A stretch of DNA of 64,000 nucleotides, taken from the NCBI GenBank assembly GCA_029582265.1, contig CM055837.1, positions 11,111,926 to 11,175,925 of the forward strand. Direction: 5' to 3'. The position numbers were made by a program, and so were the translations under genes. A model generated the notes under the pieces. It made no database searches and was not told where the DNA came from. It saw only the letters and a program-made list of their open reading frames with translations. Positions within the stretch are counted from its first letter, which is position 1, and each line of letters starts with the position of its first letter. Below, piece after piece: positions 1 to 10,154 of this stretch. Origin of the DNA: Zoroaster sp. YZ-2022. Lineage: Eukaryota; Echinodermata; Asteroidea; Forcipulatida; Zoroasteridae.

Positions 1-324
1 AATTTCGCTGGCCAAAATCGCGATTCACAGTAGATACTATCTGAAGATCAGGATCGGCTTGGGGGTTTTAAATTTTTGGCTAGTTGGCTTACCGCCGGGA
101 AAAACTGCGGTTTAATACATCCCCACTTGATCACGTTTTGTCCAATAAGATTGTTTTAAGTGTCTTAAGTATCATGTGAATATCACATACATCTTAGTAC
201 AATGTTATCCCCAAAAATTATATAAAACTATCATAAGGTAAAGAGTACCCATCGTCAGCTTGCAACTTTGAACTGAAATTGAAATTAACACATTTTAATT
301 GAAAATATTAATTTATTTTAACAG

Positions 325-458
325 AACAAGGAAAGGCTGGAAGGGCTATGCCATTGGACAAGCCGAGGCAACAAAGGAATTCCAGCCGCAGGAAGGGAAA
401 AGGCGCCGTAGAGTCAACTCAAGATATTTGTAGTGTTCCTGGTGCCAGTTTTATGTGA
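325..458 (+). CDS. possible terminal coding exon of an unidentified gene
   Basis: A candidate splice acceptor (pyrimidine-poor but ending in AACAG) at 320-324 is followed by an open stretch ending in TGA at 456-458. It would encode a basic tail of about 44 residues containing an RRKGKG cluster. The rest of the gene would lie left of the window. I recognise no family. An AT-rich stretch resembling a 3' UTR follows. The open frame is short and could be chance. Confidence 0.2.
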
Positions 459-659
459 TTATTTATTGTATTAAACTTTCATATTTATTTTGTTTATTTC
501 ACAAAGTTAATATATACAATACTTAAAGCCTATGACCCTATTTATACTACTCTTAACATCGTCGTTTTATATTTTACTTAGTCAACTTGTTTTAATTCGT
601 TTTCTATTTATGTTGGCCTACACAGTTTTATATGCAATTTTTTGTAATTAAATTTTTTT

Positions 660-803
660 AAGTAAGACTTGTGGTGACACCATATTAAATGTTCATTTGA
701 GTAGTAATTAGTTCTGAAAAGAACTGGGGGTACAACTCTACGTTTCGATCAGTATGCTCTGATCGTCCTCAGGACGATCAGAGCATACGGATCGAAACGT
801 TGA
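660..803 (+). mobile_element. short repeat with AAGTAAG start and 29-bp terminal hairpin
   Basis: The left part (660-735) runs from AAGTAAGAC through GGTGACACC and GTAGTAATTAGTTC to GAAAAGAAC. It matches the insertion in the IBTK exon at 32338-32403. It continues into a near-perfect hairpin with arms 741-769 and 771-799 (29 bp, one mismatch, one-base loop). Related partial copies lie at about 29315-29430 and, more diverged, near 32840-32915. This is a dispersed non-autonomous repeat with no coding capacity. Confidence 0.6.
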
Positions 804-1590
804 GTTTTTTTTATTGTAATTTAATTTAACTCATTCACTTTATTATTTTGTTCGACTTGACGAAATAAAATTATGAGGAATTTTAGATTGTGTTTCTTGT
901 CCTTTTTGTAATGAGTATTTAAGTACATTGAAATTTTTCAATATAAAAACACATAAACAAACCGCCAAAAAAGGATGGGAATGATGTCGTCGTAATAAAC
1001 CACTGCCGCATAAATGGAGTTAAAATTCTTGGGCTTTACACAATTCTACAAATGCTAGGCATATGCTAGTGTTCGTTTTTTGGGGAATTGCATGTATATG
1101 ACCGGCTGACACTAAGTGACAGTATAGGGGTGACGATACTGAAATTTTAATCGTACGATATTATTTACCGGTACCCAAGACTCAATCTACATGTTTTCAA
1201 ATCGAATGGCCCCGGCCCTCACATGGTGCACTGCCTTCGCGCACACTAGGATCTGAAAAAATATCCTGTCTCTTCTACACATTTCCCCAATTTGACCAAT
1301 CGGTCATTATTGGTACGTTCATATACAAAAAAGCCTACTATTCCCACAAAACTCATTGTCAAGACTATGAACCCATTCAGCACGCATGCGCGCGAAGGGA
1401 ATTTCGACACGCAAAAAAAACCTACCATCAACGGAGAGGGAATGGCTCCATGAGTTCCACTGCAGAGCGCGCGCCTAGGGTTTCGTAGTCTCTCACTCAA
1501 GACCGGAATTGGCACTTTTACTGCACAAAACCCGTCGCTGCGGTGTAAAAGAAAAATACGCTTCCTGGTACATTTTCCCCAGGCACCCGA

Positions 1591-3794
1591 TCAGTATTTT
1601 TGCCCCAAAAATGATTACGCTTGTTTTCAACTTAAAAACCAAAAAGTCATGATATCGCGACAGGAGTTCACATCATGTCTGAAAATTTCAACGTGGTACA
1701 TGCACAAAATAAATTGTTATGGAGAAAATTGAAAAAAATTAAGAATTATACTCTATGGAGTAGGTGGCAATCCTATTTTCAGTATTTTTGCTCCAAAAAT
1801 GATTACGCTTGTTTTCAACTTAAAAACCAAAACGTCATGATATCGCGACAGGAGTTCACATCATGTCTGAAAATTTCAACGTGGTACATGCACAAAATAA
1901 ATTGTTATGGAGAAAATTGAAAAATTTTTAGAATTATACTCTATGGAGTAGGTGGCAATCCTATTTTCAGTATTTTTGCCCCAAAAATGATTACGCTTGT
2001 TTTCAACTTAAAAACCAAAAAGTCATGATATCGCGACAGGAGTTCACATCATGTCTGAAAATTTCAACGTGGTACATGCACAAAATAAATTGTTATGGAG
2101 AAAATTGAAAAAAATTAAGAATTATACTCTATGGAGTAGGTGGCAATCCTATTTTCAGTATTTTTGCCCCAAAAATGATTACGCTTGTTTTCAACTTAAA
2201 AACCAAAAAGTCATGATATCGCGACAGGAGTTCACATCATGTCTGAAAATTTCAACGTGGTACATGCACAAAATAAATTGTTATGGAGAAAATTGAAAAA
2301 ATTAAGAATTATACTCTATGGAGTAGGTGGCAATCCTATTTTCAGTATTTTTGCCCCAAAAATGATTACGCTTGTTTTCAACTTAAAAACCAAAAAGTCA
2401 TGATATCGCGACAGGAGTTCACATCATGTCTGAAAATTTCAACGTGGTACATGCACAAAATAAATTGTTATGGAGAAAATTGAAATTTTTTTAGAATTAT
2501 ACTCTATGGAGTAGGTGGCAATCCTATTTTCAGTATTTTTTGCCCCCAAAATGATTACGCTTGTTTCAACTTAAAACCAAAAAGTCATGATATCGCGACA
2601 GGAGTTCACATCATGTCTGAAAATTTCAACGTGGTACATGCACAAAATAAATTGTTATGGAGAAAATTGAAAAATTAAGAATTATACTCTATGGAGTAGG
2701 TGGCAATCCTATTTTCAGTATCTTTGCCCCAAAAATGATTACGCTTTGTTTTCAACTTAAAACCAAAAAGTCATGATATCGCTGACAGGAGTTCACATCA
2801 TGTCTGAAAATTTCAACGTGGTACATGCACAAAATAAATTGTTATGGAGAAAATTGAAAAAAATTAAGAATTATACTCTATGGAATAGAGGTGGCAATCC
2901 TATTTTCAGTATTTTTGCCCCAAAAATGATTACGCTTGTTTTCAACTTAAAAACCAAAGTCATGATATCGCGACAGGAGTTCACATCATGTCTGAAAATT
3001 TCAACGTGGTACATGCACAAAATAAATTGTTATGGAGAAAATTGAATTTTTTTTAGAATTATACTCTATGGAGTAGGTGGCAATCCTATTTTCAGTATTT
3101 TTGCCCCAAAAATGATTACGCTTGTTTTCAACTTAAAAACCAAAAAGTCATGATATCGCGACAGGAGTTCACATCATGTCTGAAAATTTCAACGTGGTAC
3201 ATGCACAAAATAAATTGTTATGGAGAAAATTGAAAAAAATTAAGAATTATACTCTATGGAGTAGGTGGCAATCCTATTTACAGTATTTTTGCCCCAAAAA
3301 TGATTACGCTTGTTTTCAACTTAAAAACCAAAAAGTCATGATATCGCGACAGGAGTTCACATCATGTCTGAAAATTTCAACGTGGTACATGCACAAAATA
3401 AATTGTTATGGAGAAAATTGAAAAAAATTAAGAATTATACTCTATGGAATAGAGGTGGCAATCCTATTTTCAGTATTTTTGCCCCAAAAATGATTACGCT
3501 TGTTTTCAACTTAAAAACCAAAGTCATGATATCGCGACAGGAGTTCACATCATGTCTGAAAATTTCAACGTGGTACATGCACAAAATAAATTGTTATGGA
3601 GAAAATTGAAAAAAATTAAGAATTATACTCTATGGAGTAGGTGGCAATCCTATTTTCAGTATTTTTGCCCCAAAAATGATTACGCTTGTTTTCAACCTAA
3701 AAACCAAAAAGTCATGATATCGCGACAGGAGTTCACATCATGTATGAAAATTTCAACGTGGTACATGCACAACATAAATTGTTATGGAGAAAAA
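1591..3794. repeat. 188-bp tandem satellite, about 11.7 copies
   Basis: A unit of about 188 bp repeats head to tail; the string CATCATGTCTGAAAA or a close variant recurs about every 187-188 bp (near 1671, 1859, 2047, 2235 and so on to 3736). Units are nearly identical. Differences are mainly in an A/T homopolymer at the unit junction, a GTAGG/ATAGAGG variant, and single indels. The 81-codon open frames in each unit are by-products: 188 is not a multiple of three and the frame breaks at each junction. Confidence 0.95.
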
Positions 3795-4083
3795 AAGCTA
3801 CAAAGCCTTGCACATCTACGAGTTCGAGTGAATCACGCTCATCGCCAGTGTGCCGACAAGGCAAGCTTTTTAACCGGGCCCAACTCAGGCTGATGGTACA
3901 GTGGTCAACTCGTTCATCACACTGGCACCCGACTAATGTCAGTACATGTACAATGTACATGTACAGAGTACATAATTACACATTGTACATTGCAACCGTA
4001 CTGGCTGGGTGGATGCCGGGTGTTGATCAATATGCTTAACTTCATCCTTCATTCCGTCTACCTCTTTCAATACTCTCATAGCC

Positions 4084-4136
4084 TTGGTTTACGCTTGTTT
4101 TCAACTTTAAAAAAAACAAAAAGTCATGATATCGAG
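4084..4136 (+). repeat. isolated diverged fragment of the 188-bp satellite unit
   Basis: TTTACGCTTGTTTTCAACTT, an A-rich run and AAAGTCATGATATCG match the middle of the satellite unit. About 290 bp of unrelated sequence separates it from the array. It may be an old outlying unit or the source sequence of the array. Confidence 0.7.
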
Positions 4137-4952
4137 GCCTTTTTGTGAGTAACATGATCCAAATCGCTTAACAAATATTTCTATTGCATGACAAGGTATG
4201 TGTTCTCGTTCGACCAATAAGAAAACGTTTTACGCGCTATAGGCATTGTACACAGCGCGTAACGAATATTTATATTGGTTATTATGATGACGTATTGTTC
4301 TCGTTGGCCAATAGAACAAATTGTTACGCGCTATGCATAGGGCATTGCACACGTGCTAACTCGTACATACCCTGAGTGCCTTCCAATGACTGGATCAAAT
4401 TAGCGCGCGCGCTGGAACTTAGGATGAGAATGTAATTCCAGTTGGACGATAATTTGTTTGGTGACAATCAGTATTTTACACGCAAAGATCTAAATTACAG
4501 GTACACGTACATCATCTGACCAAAACATTTAAAGAAAAGTAGGATGCATGATATCTATTTATTTATTTACTTATATTCATAGTTACTTTTTAATAATAAT
4601 AAAGTGCAGGATTTATACCCGAAATACCGCCACAAATACCGCCGAAATACCGGTTTTCAAAAATAAAACCGCGGTTTTATAAAATCATCCGTTTTTGAGC
4701 CCCAGAGCGGGTCAATTTATCCCGACAGTCGAGGCTTACGTTTACTGGTCCTCATCGTATCCTTGTTCTTCGGCAACGATTATTAAAACAACCCATGATA
4801 ATTAGGAACCCCGATGGATGAATTGTTATTTTAAGTCCAATTGTTAGTATCTGTTTGGCCCGCAACATACCTCAGTTCGGTAATCAATGCATTATAATTA
4901 TTGTCCATTTCCTAATTACACTCTGGAATATGATATATATTATTCTAAACGT

Positions 4953-5010
4953 AATAATAATAATAATAATGTGTGGATTTATATAGCGCACGTATCCACC
5001 AACTAAGTGG
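4953..5010 (-). mobile_element. SINE 3'-tail fragment
   Basis: A (TAA)n run is followed by ATTTATATAGCGCACGTATC and a CACC. This is the same 3' end as the fuller tRNA-derived SINE at 30595-30960 and the fragment at 34145-34205. Only the tail survives here. Confidence 0.5.
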
Positions 5011-5403
5011 ATGAAAAACAGATTAACAAGTAGGCCTATACCTAAATATACACCTATCACGTACGCCTATCACAGCACGCCAACCCATTCTCAGCGGCAA
5101 GGTCAGTGGTATTCTGAGCAAATTGCGTGCATGTCCCCCGGCCGTTGTATACCACTACCAGTGTTTTTTAGATTGGAAATTTACAGACACTTCGTAAGTG
5201 TTTTTAATCTCTTTATCGCCTCTTGTGTGCAAGTTGTACCGGTACGTGTTATACTCGGTTAAACCACGGTTAAACTTGCATCCTCATTATCACATTGAAC
5301 AAAGGTTTACAGTTATGAATAACAAAAGAAATCCTGGCCGGAAACCACTCGGTTAAAACGCGGTGAGAATGCGGTTGAATAGCCAGCTGAAATCAAAGGG
5401 TTA

Positions 5404-5437
5404 AACCATGGAGGAAGGAGTTCCTTCCTCCATGGTT
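5404..5437. repeat. perfect 16-bp-arm palindrome
   Basis: Arms 5404-5419 and 5422-5437 are exact reverse complements around a GT centre. It lies in the CGGTTAAA-rich patch just left of the truncated gene A, so it is close to the breakpoint that removed that gene's first coding exon. Confidence 0.85.
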
Positions 5438-5531
5438 AAACATGGGTTAAAACACGGTTAAAAAAACGTTTAACCGAGACTCTTTATATTTTAACCGAGG
5501 GGATTTTCACAGTGTTCTCTCCCTCCTCCAG

Positions 5532-7240
5532 TGTGCACAGTGTAACAATACATGGTACTGTAATATGGAGTGTCAACAGCGTGACTGGGCAGCTCATAAA
5601 AAGACATACAGAAAAATGAAGGATATTATAAAATCATGTGCAATAGAAATTGGTACAAGAAACCTTAAACTTGCAAAAGCCGAGAGAGTTTGTGATTCAC
5701 CTCATTACTTTGGAAACACCCTATCTATTGACTTTCTTAAACTTGATGGCAACGAATGGTCCGAAGAAGGTAAAACAAAAGAAGAGTTCACTAGAGACTA
5801 CCATGTCTTATCTGCTGGTTGTGGAGACTTGCACAACACTGTGTTAACGGCTGCTTCCTTGCCTGCCAGATACCAAGGAAAACTTCACATCACCCTAGAT
5901 GACTTTGATGCTTTTGTCATGGCAAGAAATGTCTTGTTTCTCTACATGTTGGTTCGGTTTGCAGACACTGAGGACATTGAGAGCAGTTTGACTACCATCT
6001 GGTACTCACTCCACATTTCAAAGAGAGAGTATGACCTGATCAAGACAAGCTTGGACGAGCTCATTCAGATGAGCGGTCAAAGTCTCCATGATGTCACTAA
6101 AGGGCTGGTCAGTGTTCTGGATACAGATCTTAGCTATCTGCGTCAGGTTTGGGAAAAGTGGCGATTATTAGAATGTCAACGAGACAAAAGCACCTGTATC
6201 AATCTAAGAAAACAAAGGAAGGCAATGTTTGAGGATGACCCCCGCACAATGAATCAATCAGTGCCCATTTATCTGAATCGTTTGCCTTTAGAAGAAAGAG
6301 AGGTTATGAAAGAGTGGTTCGACCATGGGCTATTTTTGCCTCTTGAAACTAAACAAACAGACATGCCATTTGACAACATGACACTAACTGGAAGACAATC
6401 TTTAGTGTATCGGCGTGGCAGAAATTTAATTCGTAGATCAGACACTTTAGATTTAACATTAAAGGCACCGAAAGATTACAAATTTGTCTATTGCATCAAC
6501 GTACTTTCATTTCCCTTCGTAGCATGGGATTGCTTGAGAGTGAGAGAGTCCACTTCCAGATCCTACTCATCCCCGATGGTAATGTATCACACCTACGTAA
6601 CAAACCTTCTCCAAAATATGAAAAGTCTTATCCTTCAGGGAAGGCTTTATGTCCACATTTCACTGGCCAACTGTCTGGAAAACCTAATCATCATTTGTCT
6701 TTAGAGATGCCAAACTATGACCGGATCTTTACATCCAATCTTGCTGACTACATTGGCATTGCTAAGCTCCTCCAGACTTTCAAGCCATTGTTAAATTGTA
6801 GTAACAGCTACTCAACTATTGTCACTGAGACAATGAACTGGCTTCGAAATATACCTAAGGCTGACCTTCAAGATCTTGAGGGCACTAGTCCGGAGCCAGA
6901 GAAATGCTACTCAGCATTCGTCTCAGATAGGAAATTTCAATCTTCATTTCCTAACAAAGGCTGCATCTACATGTATATGTTGGAGTATTATAACAACATG
7001 TCTCACTTCCTCATGTATATGCGAGCAGATATCATGGGAGGGGGACTTGGGATACAACCACTCAAAGATGTGCCAACATTTAAAACAGTGATGACATATC
7101 ATGGTATGCAGATGCGTGACTTCAGGAAGGAACTGAACCGACTTGTCCCTTTTCGGTATCGTGTGAATGTATGGGACCTGAACTTGATGCAGGGCCAAGA
7201 CAGAGCAATAGAGTGGTATCTGCCACACAAGGACACTTAG
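5532..7240 (+). pseudogene. gene A: double-MYND/DUF4470 paralogue, 5'-truncated and frameshifted
   Basis: Only the last coding exon is present. It starts after a CTCCTCCAG acceptor at 5531, and the second half of MYND finger 2 is intact (TWYCN, DWAAHKKTY). The last finger ligand is changed: AAHKKTYRK has Y where every other copy has C, so zinc binding would be impaired. The DUF4470 motifs follow (SAGCGDLHNTV, ITLDDFD, MARNVLFLYML). Neither the 5' exon nor the first coding exon with finger 1 is found upstream; that DNA is unrelated CGGTTAAA-rich sequence. A one-base deletion near 6680 (CTGGAAAACC against CTGGACTTTCC elsewhere) shifts the frame, which ends at 6704 although the old frame stays open to 7240. 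A poly(A) signal AATAAA is at 7521-7526. The 3' half most resembles gene E (shared HTYVTNLLQNMKS). Broken by truncation, a finger-ligand change and a frameshift. Confidence 0.85.
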
Positions 7241-9760
7241 AAGTGGCATTTTTATTTGAATTATTATTTATTTCACTACTATTATTATTACTTTTTTGTG
7301 GTGAGTGGTGGGGATATTTGAGCAAGAGGATGTTGTGAATGTATCAAAGAGCCAATTTGACCAACGCATAGGGGTAAGGGGAAGATATTGCCTCTCTGCA
7401 CCCCCCCCCCCCCTCAAGATTAAGACTAATTGGGCTGTGCCTCCCAATGATAAAGAACCTCACCATTATCACAAGTGACCACACCCCAAGAATAACACCC
7501 ATCAAACATTTATTCCAATTAATAAATGCCTATCCTGATTTCATTTACAACATTTTAGTATTAAGTGATTTTTGTTGAAAAAGATCAAATGTGAAACTTT
7601 CAAATTCACATTTTTGAGACACATGAAACATCAACTGTGCCGTTGATTCAGTGTGAGACAATTTAACAAACATTGTGGGTCGCCATGAGGTACAGCTGGC
7701 ATGACAAGTGACTCATATATATGTGCTGGTCCAATTTTGATAATGACCGGTCTATTATGACGGTTAATACATCTCCATGTGAACTTCCTGGGGGCATTTA
7801 TAGATACATGTAGTACTACTATGAACCAATTTGTTGATATTTCAGTAAGTTGAAGGCAAAATACCATTCATTCATGCATTGTCTTATATACAGGAAAACA
7901 AATCAGTGGTGTTTGTAAATAAATAAAATTTGAAGAGATCTTTCCAGACATGGCACATCAAATAATTAATGCTGAAAGTTCAATATCAAAATGGTGAAGA
8001 ATTATAGTGAAACGTGACCGAGGACGCTGTTTCACAAAAAGAACAGCAGCAATAACAGTGGACACAAAAACAAATCCAAACCATGCCCAAGAAATCATTG
8101 TTTCTTCAACAAAAATAACGACTGGAAAAACCCTACTTAGTTACCACAAAACACAAACAGTTCAGAGAACTAACTGGCAATTAAAATATTGTTTCATGCA
8201 GAAACCAACCATGATGTTGCATCTGTTCCAACTATGACATCACACCTGAACTCATGAATATGCAAATTTTTATGAGCATAAACATCAACAAATTGCCTCA
8301 AACAAATGTTATACACCCACACCAACATTTACAATAAAAAAGGTAGCAAACTGGTAACCATACATTACGGTTACCAGTTAAATCATTGCTATTGCATAGG
8401 TCCTTTAAACAATGACTTTACTTTACATAATCAACAGTTGCGATGGGTATTGTCTGCAGGTTTAACATGCCCCAAATGGAATGTCAGCATTTCATTGGAT
8501 AAATATCAATTTAAAGATGTGTCTATCGCTCATGTTTTTTACTATTTTTACAGACATTTTATCATTCATCGAAACATTGCTATTTTACTTGAGAATGTGA
8601 ATACAAATGCTGAAAAATGACACATTTCTCAAAATAATCGTAGGAAACAGATATGAATATGTACCAAAATAACTTTATCGCGGGTTCCGTTGTAAATTAA
8701 TTTTGGCCATTTTTATTTTTACAGTTAAACCAAGCTTCTGACAACTATTCTGTGAAATATCTCATTTCAAAGTATATGTTTTCCTTTCTAATTATAATAG
8801 GAAATTTTCAATGTTCCTAACGAAAACAAAACAATTCGGAAATTGCATGAGCGATACATACATTCCCAAAAACCTTTGGTCTGAAACAAATTTTTTATCT
8901 TAAAAACTGTAAATAAAACATAATGAATGAAATGTCCATTACTGTTGAAATTGGACAGGTAGCCCACACAAGTTGTCCTGATGACATAATAAAACATTGA
9001 ATATCATGTTCAATTGCATTGTTCGCTGATTCGTCTTTTTTCTAAAAATAGATTGACCTCCCAATTGTTTGGCATAGTTAAATCATGGAGGTAGAATATG
9101 ATTGTGCCATCATTGTTGAAGAATATTATTCAAACATACCAATACAGCGTTGGTAATATTTTGCTTACATATTAAATTGTATTTCAATAATACTGTGAAA
9201 TGATATATCTTGCTTGTATGGGTTTTTCTGCTTTAATAATTAATAATAATTTAGTTGTGATTATTGAAATGCACACACACAAAAAATGTACTCTCAAAAT
9301 TACTGTCCCATATTAGGCCAAAGAAAAAAGTCTCTGGTTTCTGGTCAGTTCAAAATCGGTGCGGTGACACACTTTTTTTTCGGCCATCTTTTTTTTTTTT
9401 GGACAACAGGAAAATACATAATATATGTATACGTGGGGACCAAATTTCCCATATACAAAGTATGGTGGCTAGTAGAGGCTTCACAAACTGGGCAAACGCT
9501 CATACCCCTATGTGAAAAAGTCGTTTAAAGCACTTAATGGCAGAATTCCAATCAATTTTGGCTGTGACGCGTACAGAAACCGGAGACATTTTTTTCTTTG
9601 CCTTAGCATTCTATGCCAAGCTAATATGACACATGAGGGCGCTGTTTGTGTTTCAGTTTTTCTCATTGGGGGAAATCCCTTATTGGCAATCACACTACAT
9701 ATGGAGAATTACGTTGTTTGTGCAATGTGATTATATATTCAGATCAACCCACATTATTTT
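7241..9760. other. array spacer A-B (3' UTR and flank)
   Basis: This spacer is shared, with indels, by all array members. It includes the AATAAA at 7521, a C homopolymer (7400-7413) and a conserved inverted repeat AACTGGTAACC/GGTTACCAGTT near 8349-8380. It also holds a PIF-type MITE (9316-9602). Open frames in it (for example 8306-8620) recur only as broken remnants in sister spacers, so they are not genes. Confidence 0.7.
9316..9602. mobile_element. PIF/Harbinger-type MITE in the spacer upstream of gene B
   Basis: The left end GGCCAAAGAAAAAAGTCTC and the inverted right end (GGAGACATTTTTTTCTTTGCC) are flanked by TTA on both sides, the TWA target duplication of PIF/Harbinger elements. The inside contains CCATACACAAAGTATGGTGG-type sequence shared with all family members. 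No transposase is present. Confidence 0.75.
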
Positions 9761-9765
9761 TGTCA

Positions 9766-9883
9766 GCCATTTATAACTGGAATCCTGAACATTACGGACG
9801 GACCACAAGCATCACCTAAAGTAACTCAGCTTTTTCATCTTGTGGATTAATAGGTCTAAATTCAAGAATATATTCACAAAAAG
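9766..9883 (+). promoter_or_regulatory. gene B putative core promoter and 5' exon
   Basis: TTTATAA at 9770-9776 resembles a TATA box. The conserved block after it ends in TTCACAAAAAG followed by GTGAGT, a strong splice donor at 9883/9884 kept in all six copies that have exon 2. I infer a short, probably untranslated, first exon. In genes D and E the same block is open in frame with the downstream ATG, so a longer N-terminus is possible there. In B a TAA interrupts that frame. Confidence 0.45.
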
Positions 9884-10154
9884 GTGAGTTTTTAAAATCT
9901 TAATTGTGCAAAACAGTAAAGAACAAACAATCAATTCTAATAAATATTAACCACAACAAAAGTAGCATTTCGTGTGAAAATGTTTTTAAAAAACCTCAAA
10001 AGAAATTTATGATGTATACCTTTCATTGTTCATAATTAGTTTCTGTTTACACTGGATAAGAAATTAATTACATGCTCACTCTCTAAAGTCTGTCATTTTG
10101 GCTAACTATTGAGTGCTTCAACATTGTTTTATCACTTCTCATACAGTGATCATC

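Larger units (their letters stand above)
1..1590. other. non-coding flank, no firm gene
   Basis: Apart from the possible exon near 325 and the hairpin repeat at 660-803, nothing here supports a gene. About 1380-1480 is locally GC- and CpG-rich (several GCGCGC runs), which could mark a regulatory region, but I see no transcription unit. The 89-codon open frame across it on the minus strand has no recognisable content. Confidence 0.4.
3795..5500. other. non-coding spacer with small repeats
   Basis: No gene is supported. The stretch holds a TGTACATG-rich palindromic patch (3943-3965), two diverged copies of a segment of about 70 bp with CCAAT and ACGCGCTAT motifs (about 4200-4262 and 4300-4360), an ACCGCC/ATACCG repeat patch (4618-4675), a truncated SINE tail (about 4953-5010) and a run of CGGTTAAA-type motifs (5240-5490). 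Confidence 0.5.

Noticed and set aside
1675..3893. Series of 81-codon open frames (MSENFNVVHAQNK...)
   Set aside because: They are identical frames in each 188-bp satellite unit, ending at the unit junction. Not a protein family.
8306..8620. 104-codon open frame in the spacer after gene A
   Set aside because: The homologous positions in the other spacers (near 14050, 49030 and 55800) carry indels or stops. Conservation is of the DNA spacer, not of a reading frame.
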